64,000 nucleotides of DNA from Acheta domesticus (taxonomy: Eukaryota; Arthropoda; Insecta; Orthoptera; Gryllidae). Below, in pieces: positions 1 to 12,954 of the stretch (position 1 is the stretch's first letter; every line of letters starts with the position of its first letter). Under the pieces are notes generated by a model that saw only the letters and a program-made list of their open reading frames with translations, had not been told where the DNA came from and made no database searches. The stretch spans positions 36,964,389 to 37,028,388 of the forward strand of contig JAHLJT010004567.1 in NCBI GenBank assembly GCA_031308135.1, written 5' to 3'. The translations under genes and the position numbers were made by a program.

Positions 1-1229
1 CTCTGCATTTCTTTATCGCGCAATCGGCCGAACTGACAATGGCGCCGATAGGAGTCACAGGAACCTTATATTACATTGTACTCAGAACGGCTGACATTAG
101 AATATGTGAGCAAAGAAATCGAATAGACTACTCAGGAATTCTGTGGTGTACATTTGTGGCATCTCGTAAATATTGTTTGAAGCAAGTAACATTAAAATGA
201 TATTAAAATCGATGACATAAGCAAAACCTGCATTAAAAATGACGTACAAGATAAAAAATGAGTCGAAATCGACCAAAAATGCAAGAAAAAAGACTTATAA
301 AATGGGTTATTTCGTTTTGTCATAACATAACTAAACGGCATTCTTCTAAAGTGAAAAGAAAAATGACATTTCATTAAAATCCGCCCCCATTTATCAGAAT
401 ACACAGTGTTTGCCACATCGACTCGGAACGGCTAGTCATGCCAAGCAGACAAAACTGGACCCACTGTAGTTTTTGTACATAAAATTTCGGTTTGCGGGAC
501 AAAACACGTTAGATCAACTTCAAGCCTTTGTACACTTTCCTCAATGTCCAGATACGTAAGAACGTTTCGTTTATGTTGAAATCACTATTTGTGGTTTTCG
601 AAAACAATTCATGTTTTACCAAAAAAATGGTATCAGAAGCGTCCTGCCAGTTCCCGAAGCGAACACCACTGTTTTCGTAGTCAGGTGAAGTTCAAGCATA
701 CGCTCAGTATTGGTTCAATCACCCGCTTTACCACTCGTATTTAAATCGGTTCGGGATAGAATTAGAAGCTGTATTACACAATTACTCCATCTTTATTCCA
801 TCTATTTCCTTTAATTAAAATGTGTTATTTCTGAAGAATAAACAATGTGTTCTTATTGCACAACTGATGAATCAAAAATCCTATTGAAGACTGTTACTGA
901 GATAAATATCATACGAGGGCCTCGGTACGGCCATGGCGTACACCATGGGTATGGTCAAACTATAAGGTCTCTAATAATATCGAGATAACATATGTACGAG
1001 TAACAAAAATGATTATGAATATAAACCATAACTGTTGCAATTAAAAAAATAAAGAAATATTTTACATACGTATGAACTAATTAAAACTTGTGTTCAAAAA
1101 ATTATTGTTTTTTAACCTTAATTATTGAAGCCCCGTTTTGAAGTCGTCCAAAGCACCTCTTTCTATTTAATATTCCTTCCCCGAGTTACAATAGCACCTA
1201 GTATAAAAAAAAGGCGCACGCAAAAACAC
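1..1229. other. AT-rich non-coding stretch, nothing recognised
   Basis: No conserved protein segment, RNA gene or repeat boundary could be identified. The only open frame is short and its translation is low-complexity. Confidence 0.6.
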
Positions 1230-1645
1230 GCATACGCATAGTAGCGAAAGTGGACGGCATAACTAACAAATCCACGCCCCAACCCTCACAGCGGTCAAGA
1301 TGTTATCGGGCGTCCTCGGTCGCCGGGCGCATGTTAACCCACATGCGTGACAGAGTGCGCGAAACGGGTCCGCGGGAAACCCGTCCGCGCGGCCCGCGTC
1401 GCGATCTGGTTTTCGCTCGCCGCCGCCGCCTCCGCCAACGAGTTCACGGACGCGCGCGCGACAAAATCCCCTGCCGCGCCGCGCCGCGGTCGCCTCCGTT
1501 ACCTCACCGGGTGAAAGTGCGACGCCGCCCAATAAATCTTCCGGCAGATTAACGTTCTGAGCGCCGCGACAAATTAGATTCTCCGACGTGATGCTTGTCT
1601 CTGGGTTGTCGCCGCTCCGCGTGGGTGGCGTGGTAGCCGGCGCGT
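1230..1645. other. GC/CpG-rich islet
   Basis: A sharp jump to GC- and CpG-rich sequence, with runs such as gccgcgccgcgccgcg, inside AT-rich surroundings. Overlapping frames are open on both strands, as expected from low stop-codon density at high GC. Their translations are rich in Arg, Pro and Ala and resemble no known protein, so no gene is called. It could be an orphan CpG island, a promoter of an unseen transcript, or a product of biased gene conversion. Confidence 0.55.
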
Positions 1646-1838
1646 TGCCGTCATTATCGAACTTCGCGTTTATCTTATGGTAATTTTCCTCTGCGAGTGT
1701 CTAAATTTAAGGGAGAGGCGAGCCATGCGTGCCGACGAATTCACAATAAGTTACGCCAGATAAACGTATGGGTTTGTATTGTTTTTTATTCTGAAATTTC
1801 ATTTACATCCTGGGGGACTGATTATTATATACCAGTGC

Positions 1839-1950
1839 ACCAACACTCTTACTTTGTTTACTTGTTTATATACCAATGCACCAACACTCTTACTTTGTTT
1901 GTTTGTTTTACTTACTATTGTTCACCAACACTCTTACTTTATTTTATACA
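1839..1950. repeat. Short minisatellite, about three units
   Basis: The block caccaacactcttactttgtt recurs at about 1839, 1878 and 1922, giving a period of roughly 39-44 bp with variable T/G-rich linkers. It keeps frames open in several registers, so the overlapping 85-89 codon frames here are repeat artefacts. Confidence 0.7.
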
Positions 1951-3429
1951 CTAACTTCTCTTCATCACTCCTTATTCGCATCTATAAATCTTTTAAAGAA
2001 TTTTGCGAATTATATGTGCCTTCTATCCACCACAAATTACTACTATAAGCGATTCCAAGATAGTGAACTTCAATGGAAGCGTAATGTTCGTGGGATTACG
2101 TGGCATTTGAACCGAATATTACACACATACCGTTGTTTTTAATTACTTTCAGATGAGTTTTCATTTCACCAAAGAAATCTTTTTAAAAAAATGACTATAT
2201 CTATTTTCTCTCTTGTGCAATAATAACTCAAATTCTTCTATCACATCATACAGTTCCGTATGTAATGGGCTTTAATGAAAATGAAAGTGTATTTTCGAAA
2301 ACTGCAAGAACGGTGTCATTAAAGTTCCAGCATGTCCTAATGCTTCAGAGATCAAACAAGAGTAATGTTTGCCTCTGGGCAGGACTTTACTCTTCGATTT
2401 AGAAAATAAGTTAAACAATCAAGAAACTAAAATAGTATTTTCAATACTGAAAAATGTTTCCTGCACAGTTATGTAGACTGATAGGTATCTGGACAAAGCA
2501 CTCGTTTCTCAATAACAGAACCCAACAACGGTTCAACGGATGACCCTGGGAAGAGTACATATAACCTTTAATCTGTGTTTAAATGGAAAAAATACTCTAA
2601 AATAAGTTTGATCCAGTGGAAGTTGTTGGAAAATTATCTTTACATTTTAATGAACAACAGTGTCATTCTGTCATTTCGAAAATAATCATATGAACATTTC
2701 CGTTATGTTCAGATGCGATTTGATCTACCTGATCAATATACTGACAGAAACTGACAACATATTTCAATTTTATTACATTTACCAAAAAAAGCTTCATTAT
2801 CTTAAAATAACATTGTAGTAAAACAAACATATGCAGTTTTCTTCTGCTTAACCCTGTTTACTTATTTACTAAGCGGTTTATTTAAAGAAGCATGTACCCT
2901 ATTTGTGGAATGAATTATTCCATTTACATAAAATTGTTTCTTACACAACGTGTAGTGGCGGCACAGCAGTGTGTGGTGGATGATTGCCAGATATGAAATC
3001 TTTCACACATCATTAAATTACCCTCAAGTCAGAGCAATAGTACACTCCGTTGTACCAGGTGTATTGATTCACGACTGTCATAGATCGCCGGTTTCCAATT
3101 TTAAGATCCCATTTAACGACAAACCTCACAAACTTACATTGCTCTTGAGTGATGACTGACGGGCTATCAAAATTAAGTACAACTAGACAGGTCTTCCACA
3201 AATCATAACTTGCACCGAATTTTTCCAGTTATTATGACTTGTAAACATCGAAAAATTGTTCACCAGTGACAAAAAATGTAACTACATGCTTGATATTGTC
3301 TTCTCTGAAGATGACCATACGCTGTGTCATTACTAAAGGGATGGAGGCATACACTATCTGCAGCTCCCGAGCTAAGCTTGGCTCGCTCATTCATAAGTTA
3401 TTAATGTGTCTCACGCTCCCTGATCTGTG
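1951..3429. other. AT-rich non-coding stretch, nothing recognised
   Basis: No conserved coding segment, repeat boundary or RNA signature was recognised by reading both strands. Confidence 0.5.
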
Positions 3430-3765
3430 GTTGACAAAATAAGGCAGGCGGCGGCGAACGTTTCACAATATCCGACGCAAGACAGAATCGCGATTTGCGG
3501 TCGCAGGTTAATGAATCGCCATGCTCAAGAAGATTTCTCTGACGGGTCATTAGGACACCACATACGAAATGGAGATCGGATGTCGCCAGGAGATCGCGCG
3601 ACCCGTGTAAAACTCGACTTAATACCCACTCACCCTCACTAACTCAAAACTGTTAAGAAACTTTAATACCCACAGCGGGATTCGAGAGCACGAACCTTCA
3701 CACGGAGGCGCGAATTATGTGCCCGAACCACTAACTTTGGCCATCTGGGTTAGCATCTCAAGTTC
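3430..3765 (-). mobile_element. Possible tRNA-derived SINE remnant
   Basis: On the minus strand a tRNA-like head can be read at about 3765-3670. It has an A-box-like atggccaaagttagtgg and a B-box-like ctctcgaatccc about 50 bp later. The sequence to the left, down to about 3430, is less AT-rich than its neighbours and could be the SINE body. No target duplication or tail was found, so this is tentative. Confidence 0.35.
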
Positions 3766-3780
3766 ACTTATGGTGGTAAC

Positions 3781-4495
3781 TCGTACCTAACGTGGCGTAG
3801 CAGGAGCTCCGAAAAGTAGATCGTGAAGGACGGTGTGGATGGCAAGAATCGTCCCTTGCGTTTCATGTCACCTGCTGAAAAAAATACTACCGATTTTTTC
3901 CTGCGAGAGCCACAATTAATCAATATCTAAGCACCTCACTTAAGTTTTTCACAGAAATGTTCAAATCCCAGAATCCTTATCAAGGATACTGGGAAAGAAA
4001 ACTTTCCCTCCAGCAGCATTAGGATTCATCCAGATTACGTTGCTTAAGCAAAGATGGTCTTCAAATATAGGTTAATTTTAAGCGGAATTATTTTTAATAA
4101 GGTTATTCCATTCCAATTTATGGTCATTTTCGGTTAATGTAAGCATGAATTGAGATTTAGACCCGAGACCTGAAACGTCTCTAGAATACGTTTATTACGA
4201 ATTCCTCGATTACTATAAATATTTGTGTCATTATTTGATAACTCTCTAAATAAATTACGATTGTGTGTGATAAACAGATTGCATTAATTTCACTCGTATA
4301 TTCACACTGGAGCTACCAAGAAGACTACCAAGAACGTTTGAACATCCCCCACTGAAGAAGATAGCTAATTCGCGCCCTGTCGACTATCCTCCGATTAAAA
4401 CGTAGCGCCAATTAACTTTTGATCACCTGGGAAGCCGTTATTCTACAGGAAGCCTCCTTAGAACTTTTTTTTTATATCGAAGCTCGCATTTGGAT
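3781..4495. other. AT-rich non-coding stretch, nothing recognised
   Basis: No feature was recognised on either strand. Confidence 0.5.
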
Positions 4496-4499
4496 AACC

Positions 4500-4835
4500 A
4501 CATCGCACCTGACCAAAAGTCGATTCGCCCCACGCTCGAACGGGAGCTTAGGCGTGGTGCGTGGCTGTCCGGTGGCTGGGGGCGTGGGGCGCGCGAGTGC
4601 AAGCACCCCTTTCGTAAGCGCGGCCTTCGCAGGCGCCCCGCTGGCGGCGGCGGGGACGATGGGCGCCGTGCCAACCTGTTGCGCCTGCGCCGCGAAAGGG
4701 CACATCCAGCGGCGCCCACCTTTCCTCCTCCCCTCGGCGCGAGTGACAGCGCGCGCGGCGCCGCCCCGCCCAACTTTCGCCACGGTTCGACTCCCGGCCA
4801 CGGCGCCCGCCGGGGCCCCATCTGCGCATCGGTTG
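4500..4835. other. GC/CpG-rich islet
   Basis: About 330 bp of strongly GC-rich sequence with abrupt edges. Long frames are open in at least four registers at once (up to 169 codons on plus, 127 on minus), which is a composition effect rather than evidence of coding. The translations are low-complexity and match no family I know. A G-run followed by T-runs at 4860-4895 marks the right edge. Confidence 0.55.
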
Positions 4836-4895
4836 CTTCAGGCGACAGTTACAGGTTTTTTGGGGGGGAGAGGGGTGTTTTTTTTTGTTTTTTTA

Positions 4896-7029
4896 TTAGA
4901 AAAGGATGCTCAAGACAGACATTGAAGGGAAGCGAATTTTTATCTGCTGGGATGCAAAATAAGGGGACAAAAATGAAGTCGTTAATTATCATTCTATAAT
5001 GATCGTGGTACAATAATGATGTGAATACATAAACTTTTCAGTATTACTGCAAAACAAAAGACCACAACATGAAAAAATATACTCCAAGTTTTAATGGCTA
5101 CGAATTTTTAAAATATGCTACATGGATTCTAGAATACAGAGGAATTTGTGTCACGGAGTTCTAATTGTACGTATAGATACATGCTCTACTGATTTACGGA
5201 AATTGTTTTAAAACGACTCAAAATCTAAAGAAAAAATGTTTCCTACCTAACGAAATTAATTACTATATGGAAATCTGTACATCTTTAAATAACACGCACG
5301 CAAATTAATCAAATTTTAGTTTTTGCCGTTTCATTCTCCAGCTAGGAACATTCCTCACTTAAAATATACTACAAGAAATTCAAAACACAACCTAAAGCTA
5401 ATATTACTTATGAAAGATTACTCCTATGTTTTGGGAAAATTTGCTCTGTCGTCCCACTCGAGATACAGAGCAAGGACATAAATTGGCAACGATGGTTTCT
5501 CTCTCAGTATGAGAATCAGATCACAGGAAATTCAAATTTCCTTAAGAGGAGTGTCATAAACAGTGCACTCCTAAGTTACCCAACGTATATGGTAGTGTTA
5601 TTTAAAAAGCGTAACAGTTCGCCTAATGGCCTGGTCCAGCCATTGACCTTCTTTGCACTTGTCCGCTAAAAGTTAGCACGCGCCTTGAAAATTACATCTC
5701 GGCTCGGGCATGACATAACGTGACAACCAATAATGTCAAGGACCAGCTTTAAAAATGTATCCGAAGCACCGAAAATCTTTTGAAAATGGGTATTGAAATT
5801 ATTTGCAGACAGGATGACAAAAAATTTAACTTCAATTCAAGGATTGCCGAAAGGTTTGACACCATGGTCTGAATGCAGAAACAAAGAACCTTTATTCAAT
5901 TTTTCGAAGTTTCAGATGCATTGCTTTAAAATGTATAATTTTCATTTAAGGCAAATAGCAACTTCGTAGTTAATGCGGTTTCCTTAAAAATAATTGAGTC
6001 TTAATGAACCTTTCATAAAATTAACGATTAATACTAAATTATATTCATAAAATGTTCAAATTCATTAATTCTTTCACTATCTCCAATTTCATATGAGTTC
6101 TTTTCCCTCTTTGTTAACGATTTGGTCACGACCTTTTACAACTAGGTCAAACTTTAAGTAGAAAATAGACGTATTTGTTGCGACCGTACACAAGTTTCCA
6201 CTGTTTAGAAATGTGCATATAATTGAACACTAACCCATTACCATAGAAAACAAGAATGGAAAACAAGAGCATATGAGAAGAAATATGAAAAATACGACGG
6301 AATAGGAATTCCCAGATTTTAAAATCCTTCGAATGCACAGTACATGGATTCGTTACTAGATTAATAAAGTAAATTTAATAAAAATTAATGTTGACTTTTA
6401 CAACACCAATAGAAGCTCCACTTCTATGGTTGACAATTCGGTTCCCCGAATAATAGATGAAAATGGAAGATTCTGTAAGTCATATTCACATGAAAGATTA
6501 AAAATTAGAGAAAATGTTGTCATATAAACGAAGTTTGATGTTTTGAACGTGTAACTTTTAACTTCAAAGGCAGAACCGCACAAAGAAACTGAATAGTACG
6601 GATTTTTCACCTGTACTCAAGTCGCATCGCAAAACTGTGATATCTATGATACATTCTGAAATAACATCCTTCCGTAAATGTCTATTCCTTAAGAAATTCC
6701 AATTGAATCTCCACATTACTAAGAATTCCATTTCATGCAGGTGGCTAGTCCTCAAAAGGTTGACCAAGAACCTCCACAACTTCACAACTTTGGAATCTAA
6801 TGTGGCTTATATGATAAAGTAAATGACAGGTGCGACAGCGACAGGCATATTCTCCTGTGGCTACCTTGTCCCGAAACATCATAACCCGTTCGTTTTCAAT
6901 ATGAATTCATTCTCACTTATTTGGATTGATTATTTTGTTTCCGGGCAAGTCAATTGCTATTGTCATTAGTCCACTACGTGCGTCATTAGCTTTCGTTTAT
7001 ATCCCGGGAGGAGGAGGAAGAAAAACCAA
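4896..7029. other. AT-rich non-coding stretch, nothing recognised
   Basis: Uniform AT-rich sequence. The few open frames of 60-73 codons on the minus strand near 6147-6785 are low-complexity and show no domain. Confidence 0.5.
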
Positions 7030-7400
7030 GCTACAACGTGAGATCCGGCGCCAACCTACAGATTGGCTTGAGATTTCCCTTCCTTGCACCTTCTCCAGAG
7101 CGGCACCGCCCCCATCCGTGCCAAGCTACAAGCTCCCGTGACCTGTGGTAGTGTAGGGCATATTAGCGAGTAAGGGGTGAGGAGGGGACGAGGGAGAGGA
7201 AGGAAAGATAGCATGCGGTCAGTAACGTGTTTCTTAGAGTACTGCTTCGCTATTCGCCTGTTATTGATCGGAATAACCACAGAAAAATACCAATTAGAGC
7301 AACCGGCCACTAGAATTCTCCTCTAGTCGGCGGATGAATTCGACCTAGCTATCTACCTTTTGTAGAATATAGGCTACCGTCAGGTCTCCTTACTTATTTG
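7030..7400 (-). mobile_element. tRNA-SINE copy (central-domain family), minus strand, 5'-eroded
   Basis: Read on the minus strand, this contains the landmarks shared with the copies near 12.4, 20.2 and 48.6 kb. These are gtcgaattc...gactagaggagaattctagtgg, then the central block tttctgtggttattccgatc followed by caggcgaatag, then tctttccttcctct, and finally gttggcgccggatctcac. The tRNA-like head is not recognisable, so the copy is truncated or eroded at its 5' end. It is ancient, judging by divergence from the other copies. Boundaries are approximate. Confidence 0.6.
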
Positions 7401-7479
7401 GAAGTTTGTTACTAGCTTTTTATTACATGTGCATCTCCCGGGAAATCTGTAAAATCTACTGTACATTACTGCGGTTCCA

Positions 7480-7720
7480 AAGAATGCACCGGCATCGTCC
7501 GATGTTTCCGGCGCTCGTTCTCCATCGATTCCGGGGTTCGACGCCCGCACGCAGGTAGCGAGCGCACTGCGTCACGCCGCGCATCCCACGTCCCACCGCC
7601 TGCGCCGCGCCGCGCCGCGCCGGCCGCCGCTCGTAAACGCCTTATTGGGCCCAAGGCACGCGCGGGGCGCAAGCGGAGCTTTCCGCAGAGGAAACGGAGG
7701 ACGGGTTGGGACGCTCTGCG
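7480..7720. other. GC-rich islet
   Basis: A GC-rich patch with cgccgcgccgcgccgcgc at its core (about 7595-7625). Overlapping open frames on both strands are composition artefacts. Confidence 0.5.
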
Positions 7721-7896
7721 CTATCTGGGAGAAGGATATGGTTTCTCCTTTATTTTGGGGCTCGTGTGTGGGCGTCAATCCAATCGATTTCAGGCCTCCC
7801 CGATCCACTGCAGATGTTCGTTGGAGCAGCCTTCCCAGTCAGCTACAGAGGAACAGTGTAATGGTAATAGCATTTAGGAGACCATCGCCTCCATAA

Positions 7897-7926
7897 ATAA
7901 TAATAATAATAATAATAATATAATAA
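7897..7926. repeat. (TAA)n microsatellite, left of SINE
   Basis: A perfect run of about ten ATA/TAA units immediately before a tRNA-SINE head. A second run lies at the other end of the SINE. Confidence 0.9.
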
Positions 7927-8256
7927 ATCGAGCGAAGTGGTTCAGTGCGTTGCGCGCTGACTTCGCAGTCGGGAGGTCCAGGTTCGATACCCAAGTCAGC
8001 CATTCTGACCGGCGTTTTCGTAGTTTCCCTCGATCATGCAGGCGAATGATGGGATGGTTCAAAAAGCCCTCGATCATCTTTCATCATCATATCACCTCAT
8101 AATTCATAATTTAAGATTAAACAACCTTGTCTTACCAAAGGATACAGCCGAAAATCTGATCCCCATAATTACACACGGCTCTCCAGGATAGAATACTAAA
8201 CCTCGGAAGAGAACGTGTAGCGTGGTCAGAAATGGCCGATACGATGATGATGATAC
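7927..8256 (+). mobile_element. tRNA-derived SINE bracketed by (AAT)n
   Basis: The head carries near-perfect RNA polymerase III internal promoter boxes: an A box tggttcagtgcg at 7938-7949 and a B box ggttcgatacc at 7981-7991. The body contains the central block ttttcgtagtttccctcgat and gcaggcgaatgatgggatgg, which also occurs in the other SINE copies of this window. The 3' end runs into gatgatgatgataca and then (ATA)n at 8257-8299. There is no coding potential. SINEs of this type are moved by a partner LINE; the tail suggests one that uses (AAT)n. Confidence 0.85.

Positions 8257-8299
<43 letters not shown>
8257..8299. repeat. (ATA)n microsatellite, SINE tail
   Basis: A perfect run of about fourteen trinucleotide units following the SINE body. 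It is best read as the 3' tail of the SINE. Confidence 0.9.
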
Positions 8300-8760
8300 G
8301 TGTTATTTCATCAGTACAGAGAGAGGAAACAACAAGAATGCCGAACAAGATGGCATTTCAAACCGCTCCACGGGCAATATTTCTTGGGAATCAAAGGGAA
8401 GGTGGACGGTACTCTCACCTGGAGATAACAGCAGAATGTGTCCTCCAAGAACGTGATCTAAGATCCAGACCTACTATTCAAAAACAAGCCCTAGAAAAAA
8501 TGGCCATAAGAGCCAAACTACACAAATATTTCGGCGACGGAAGTGTAAAAGACGATGGCACACGTAGACTGCAAACAAGACGAGACAGCCAGATCACGTA
8601 AACAATGTCTGTAGCAAGACTGCACGACAGGTTAAAAAAACATGCTCCTAATAACTGCGCAGAAAGTATGACTGGCAGGCAACTTACCAATAAAGAAAGC
8701 ACAACGCGGTCAAGGTGGTCTAGAACAGGAACTTGAAAATGCTAGGGATTTTCAGAACTA
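8300..8760 (+). other. Unrecognised, more GC-balanced stretch, possible decayed coding relic
   Basis: Sequence composition here is less AT-rich than its flanks. A frame at 8338-8601 is open for 87 codons and includes DGSVKDDG, reminiscent of the first catalytic motif of LINE RNase H domains. The rest could not be aligned to any family from memory, and stops follow. It may be the remnant of a transposable-element ORF or simply chance. Confidence 0.25.
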
Positions 8761-11700
8761 GACAGACCATTTTTATTATAACATGTCAGATATCACCATC
8801 GTCGTTTAAGAGAAGCAAGAACAGGTAGTGGGAGTGACCATCCCAGCACATTTGAGAACAGACTAAAAGAAGATAAAAAACAACGAAATTTCGTGTTGTT
8901 CAGAGAGATAAGGAAAAGTCCCAATTGTTCTAGCAGTTTTTTATGGTGCTAGGTGTTATATTCAAAAACATTAAGAAACCCCTGAACACACTATTTTGTC
9001 ATATTTAAATGAACGTCTTATCAAATCATCAAATCAAATTTGGTTTCATTGCACAACTTATCAATTGAATAATTCATTTCAGAAACCAATGTCAAAATTG
9101 AGTAAACGGTACACCGTTTCTTTAAGGAATACGTATTTTTTATTCAATAAAATTTATTAAAAAATTTGCTACTTTCAGCAAAAAAAATTAAAACCTCTAT
9201 CAAAAAATCTAGTCCGATGCTAGACAGTTTCTTTCGTTTTCTCGAAATTGTCAAATTCGGCGCTTGACTGATTTCTGAAATAAATGATTTAATTATGGAA
9301 AACTTCTGCACCGCGTTTCAAAAGAAATATAACACATCTACCTTCCTAGATTTCATTCAAGCAATCCATAGAATCGATATAATTACAATATCCTGAATTT
9401 CGTTTTATTTTACAGCATTGCTATTAGATTATTTCTTTATCTTACGCCCTGCAACTGGCCTCTAGCGAATCTATTTGGTACCAGTTCCGCTGCACCGCTA
9501 CTGGCCTCTGGTAGAATATATTAGAAACCAATCTGCTATTAGCTAAAGGTGAAAAATAATGATCGCGATGCATCTATGAACATATTATTTAAATTATTTT
9601 CTGCACTTCATCTTTGCCAAACATTGCATGGACACTGAGAGTATCCTGAAGACGAGTCAGTAAAAATTTCGTTATACACTTCTTTTTGTGGTATCGATGT
9701 CGGTTACATGTCGTTGAATTTTCTTTTATTATTATATATTAATTCATGTCAGGCAGCTAATGAGAGTATATCGGTTTTGGTTTCTCTCTGATTATTAAAA
9801 CGCTTTCGATTTGGTGTCTTGGTTAAGACCACAGAACAGTGACCGATATGGATCGTCGTTTCGTATTTACTATGTACAAACGAAATGCAGGAGTACGAAG
9901 GATCCTAAAGGTGACAAGTTCACAAACTTGTATATTCATACACATATGTAATGATAATGAATGAGTCAAAAAATGATTCCAAATAGAGCTGCAATCAGGA
10001 CTTCCCCAGATGTTTACACGCTCTTGTCAAAAGACGAGTACACGATACGATTTAAAACATCTTATTTTGATTTTATACAAAACACACTGCAATCAGCATG
10101 AACAATACAAATTTAATTTTTGACAATAAGAATTTTACAAACATTGTATGGTTTATATGGCATTTTTTAGACATCAAATAATATTACGTAGGAGTATCAT
10201 ATAGTATCGACGTCATATCCCAACCTAGCTGACAGTTCCAACATCAAGCTAAGCACTTCAATAAGTGAGTAATCATGACATTCAATTAATTATTTGGGGG
10301 AGAGTGTTTCCTATACAAGTTATGCTGTTGCAATCTTAGCTGGACATGCTTAAAATGGAGGTTAATGGTATGCACTGCAAATGAGCTCTGAGAATGCTTC
10401 ACTGAATTCCAAGTATTACGAAGCCATTAAAAGCTACATGCTTATTAAACTTTCGCAGCAACATTCTCGTCCATCACATTTCTATTAAACATCCAAATAT
10501 TAACGCTCCGTTAGGATAACTAATTTACATATACATTTCTTTTTTTAATGAAGAACGCATATGGTAAAGAAGTATCAGAGCAATAAACGGCCCAAAGTCT
10601 GAGTTATAACAAACACAGTCAAAATAATGAGCTTGACATTGTACGACACAATATTTCCACACATTGAAGCCTTCAGTAGTATTGGAGAAAGAGCAATTAT
10701 TTCTACTAAAATAAAGCGCAATATCTTTTTTTTTAGTTTTTTTTCATTCAGTGGTCTCTCTTTTTCTAAAACATCTTTCGAAAAGTCGTCGGAGCACTTT
10801 CGTATTATTTCAAAGACTCTCACATTTCACAGATTCTTTATGAAGGGTTTTCAAATTAAAATAAGTAAGGAACAGTGAATAATATCTATGGCTTGCAAAT
10901 ATGAGATGGAATTACCTAACATCAATTCAAATTTTCAGAATACTCATTTTTCTATACTTCTATATCGGAAAATAAAGTAGAGAGTACACTATAATTTGTT
11001 CAAACTATTCCTTCTACAACTATGAGAACAATATACAAGTTCTTTGTGCAACTTTTCTGTAAGAGGAAGAAAAAATTGCTTACGCTAAATAAGCAATCGA
11101 ATTGTATTTTTTTGATTTAACTAAGCTTTTAAAACGTTTATCTTAAAACTTTTTGTAAGTAAACAATCGAATGGTATTTTCTGGCAACGGTGTTTCAAAA
11201 CAAGATAATTCAGACGATTTACATTCAATCAGAGGGTAAAATATAACGTGATCCAAAGATTAATTAATACATAATTAAAAATCTCATCTCGATAATTCAG
11301 TAACTCCTTAGAATGTCTAATACTTTAATACACTATTTATTGTACTTATTTTTTCTCCTATCTCGACCTTTCGGAAAATTCTGGACACGGGTCATGAGAC
11401 TAACATAATCGTTTCAGTGATTAGCCAAGTGACATTTGTTGCGACTTCCCATAACTTTTCCACACTTCCGGCTTGCATCACCAGAACAATTCTGGTAACA
11501 ATTACCAAACAAACAAGCAAGCGGTATTTTTTAGTTGTAAATCGCTACGCTATTTACATGAAACCGAAAGAAAACTGGAAAATACTGGACTGAGGATTGT
11601 GAAGAGTAGTGTTAGTCATTCATATATTCATGTCTTCCGAGAGAAAAGTAGTTCGGCAGATATTAGTGATGTAATCTTCAGCTAATCTCCCAAGCCTAGA

Positions 11701-12356
11701 AAGGAGATGCAGTCGGTCATTCACATTATTTTGTAATATGGAAGCTTCGCAGTCACTGCGTAGCAACATTTACCTTTTCGCACGACCTATTCCAATACCA
11801 TCATTGCGCTATTTGCCTCAATGGACGCAATTTCTTTTGCACTCTTTCTCACAAAGACGTTGATCCAAAAATGTTGGACTGTCAATTTTAAAATACCTAC
11901 GGCCAGGCAAGCTTTCTAAAGTAAAAAGAGATTAAGTACACTTGAGAGCAGAAACTCGAACTGACGCTTTAGGAAACCTGAAAGGTGCAGATTCATAATT
12001 CAAATTTGTATGAAAACATAAATGAACCAGTTAGTTCTGTTTGTCAGAGGCATCTATTAATCACCCACTGAATCTAGTTTGTATATTCTATAAATTATAC
12101 GGCCATATATTGTAGGGATTTGGCCTGCTTCCTCCGTGGAAACTGATGACAGGGGCCGAAGATAGCCAATTGCTTAGAGAAACTCTATAACAGTAGTTGG
12201 ATCGATAATCGTGATGCCAGGTAATCGAGTCCAATTAGGTCTAATTATTTGTTTATATCTAGAGGCGCTAAAATTGCTGAGATCTCTGAGGCCCCATGAT
12301 TGATCTAAAGAGTAGATGACAGTGATAATGATAAGGTGAAAGAGCAATGGTGAAAT
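8761..12356. other. AT-rich non-coding stretch, nothing recognised
   Basis: Read on both strands, with no recognisable exon, RNA gene or transposon terminus. Open frames near 10575-10878 overlap in opposite strands and translate to low-complexity sequence. Confidence 0.5.
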
Positions 12357-12900
12357 GACCGGGAGAGGTGGCTCAGGGCATCAACAAATGTCACTCCAGT
12401 GCCTCTGACCGGGAGATCCTAAGTTCGAGAGCTGACGATAGCAGGATTTTCAACACTAGCTTGATAGCTGGTAGAATTCAGACGCTGTCTAGAGGAGAAT
12501 TCTAGTGGCTGACTGCTCTGGTCGGTAGTTTTCTGTGATTTCTCTGATCAATACCAGGCCAATGCTGAAGGAGTATCCTAATAAATGGGCCATGGACCGC
12601 GCACGATCTTTCCTTCCCCTTCTTTGTCCTATTGTCACCCCTTATAGTTACATGCACTACACTACTACAAATGCCGGGAGCTTAGAGCGGTCGAGGGCTT
12701 AGAGCTTGTCCCGGCTGGGACTGTGTCCCGCAGGTGGGAGATACCTAATTGGACAAACCCTATTAACCGACGGTAGGTCGGTGCCGGATCTCACCAGGGG
12801 AAAATCACCGCCACCTCTTGAGGAAATAACGTGTGCTATACTTACGAGACTAATGAACTTTGCAGTTGACGCGCCCGGAATCCCGTATGAAGCAAGCAAA
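12357..12900 (+). mobile_element. tRNA-SINE, central-domain family, longest copy
   Basis: This is the most complete copy of the dominant SINE family here. It has an A-box-like tggctcagggc at 12369-12379 and a B-box-like agttcgagagc at 12422-12432. These are followed by agaggagaattctagtggc, the central block tttctgtgatttctctgatc with aggccaatgctg, then tctttccttccccttctttg, and a 3' segment with gtcggtgccggatctcac. The last segment is shared with the copies at 48.5-49.0 kb and 7.0-7.4 kb, so the family body extends past 500 bp, long for a SINE. The 3' boundary is approximate. Confidence 0.7.
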
Positions 12901-12954
12901 GGTGCAATGAGAGGCCGGGGAAGAAGAGGGTCTCGAGAAAGCCTGGCAGAGCTC

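Noticed and set aside
4419..4999. Two overlapping plus-strand frames of 168 and 169 codons
   Set aside because: They are in different registers of the same GC islet and end in homopolymer runs; neither has a domain.
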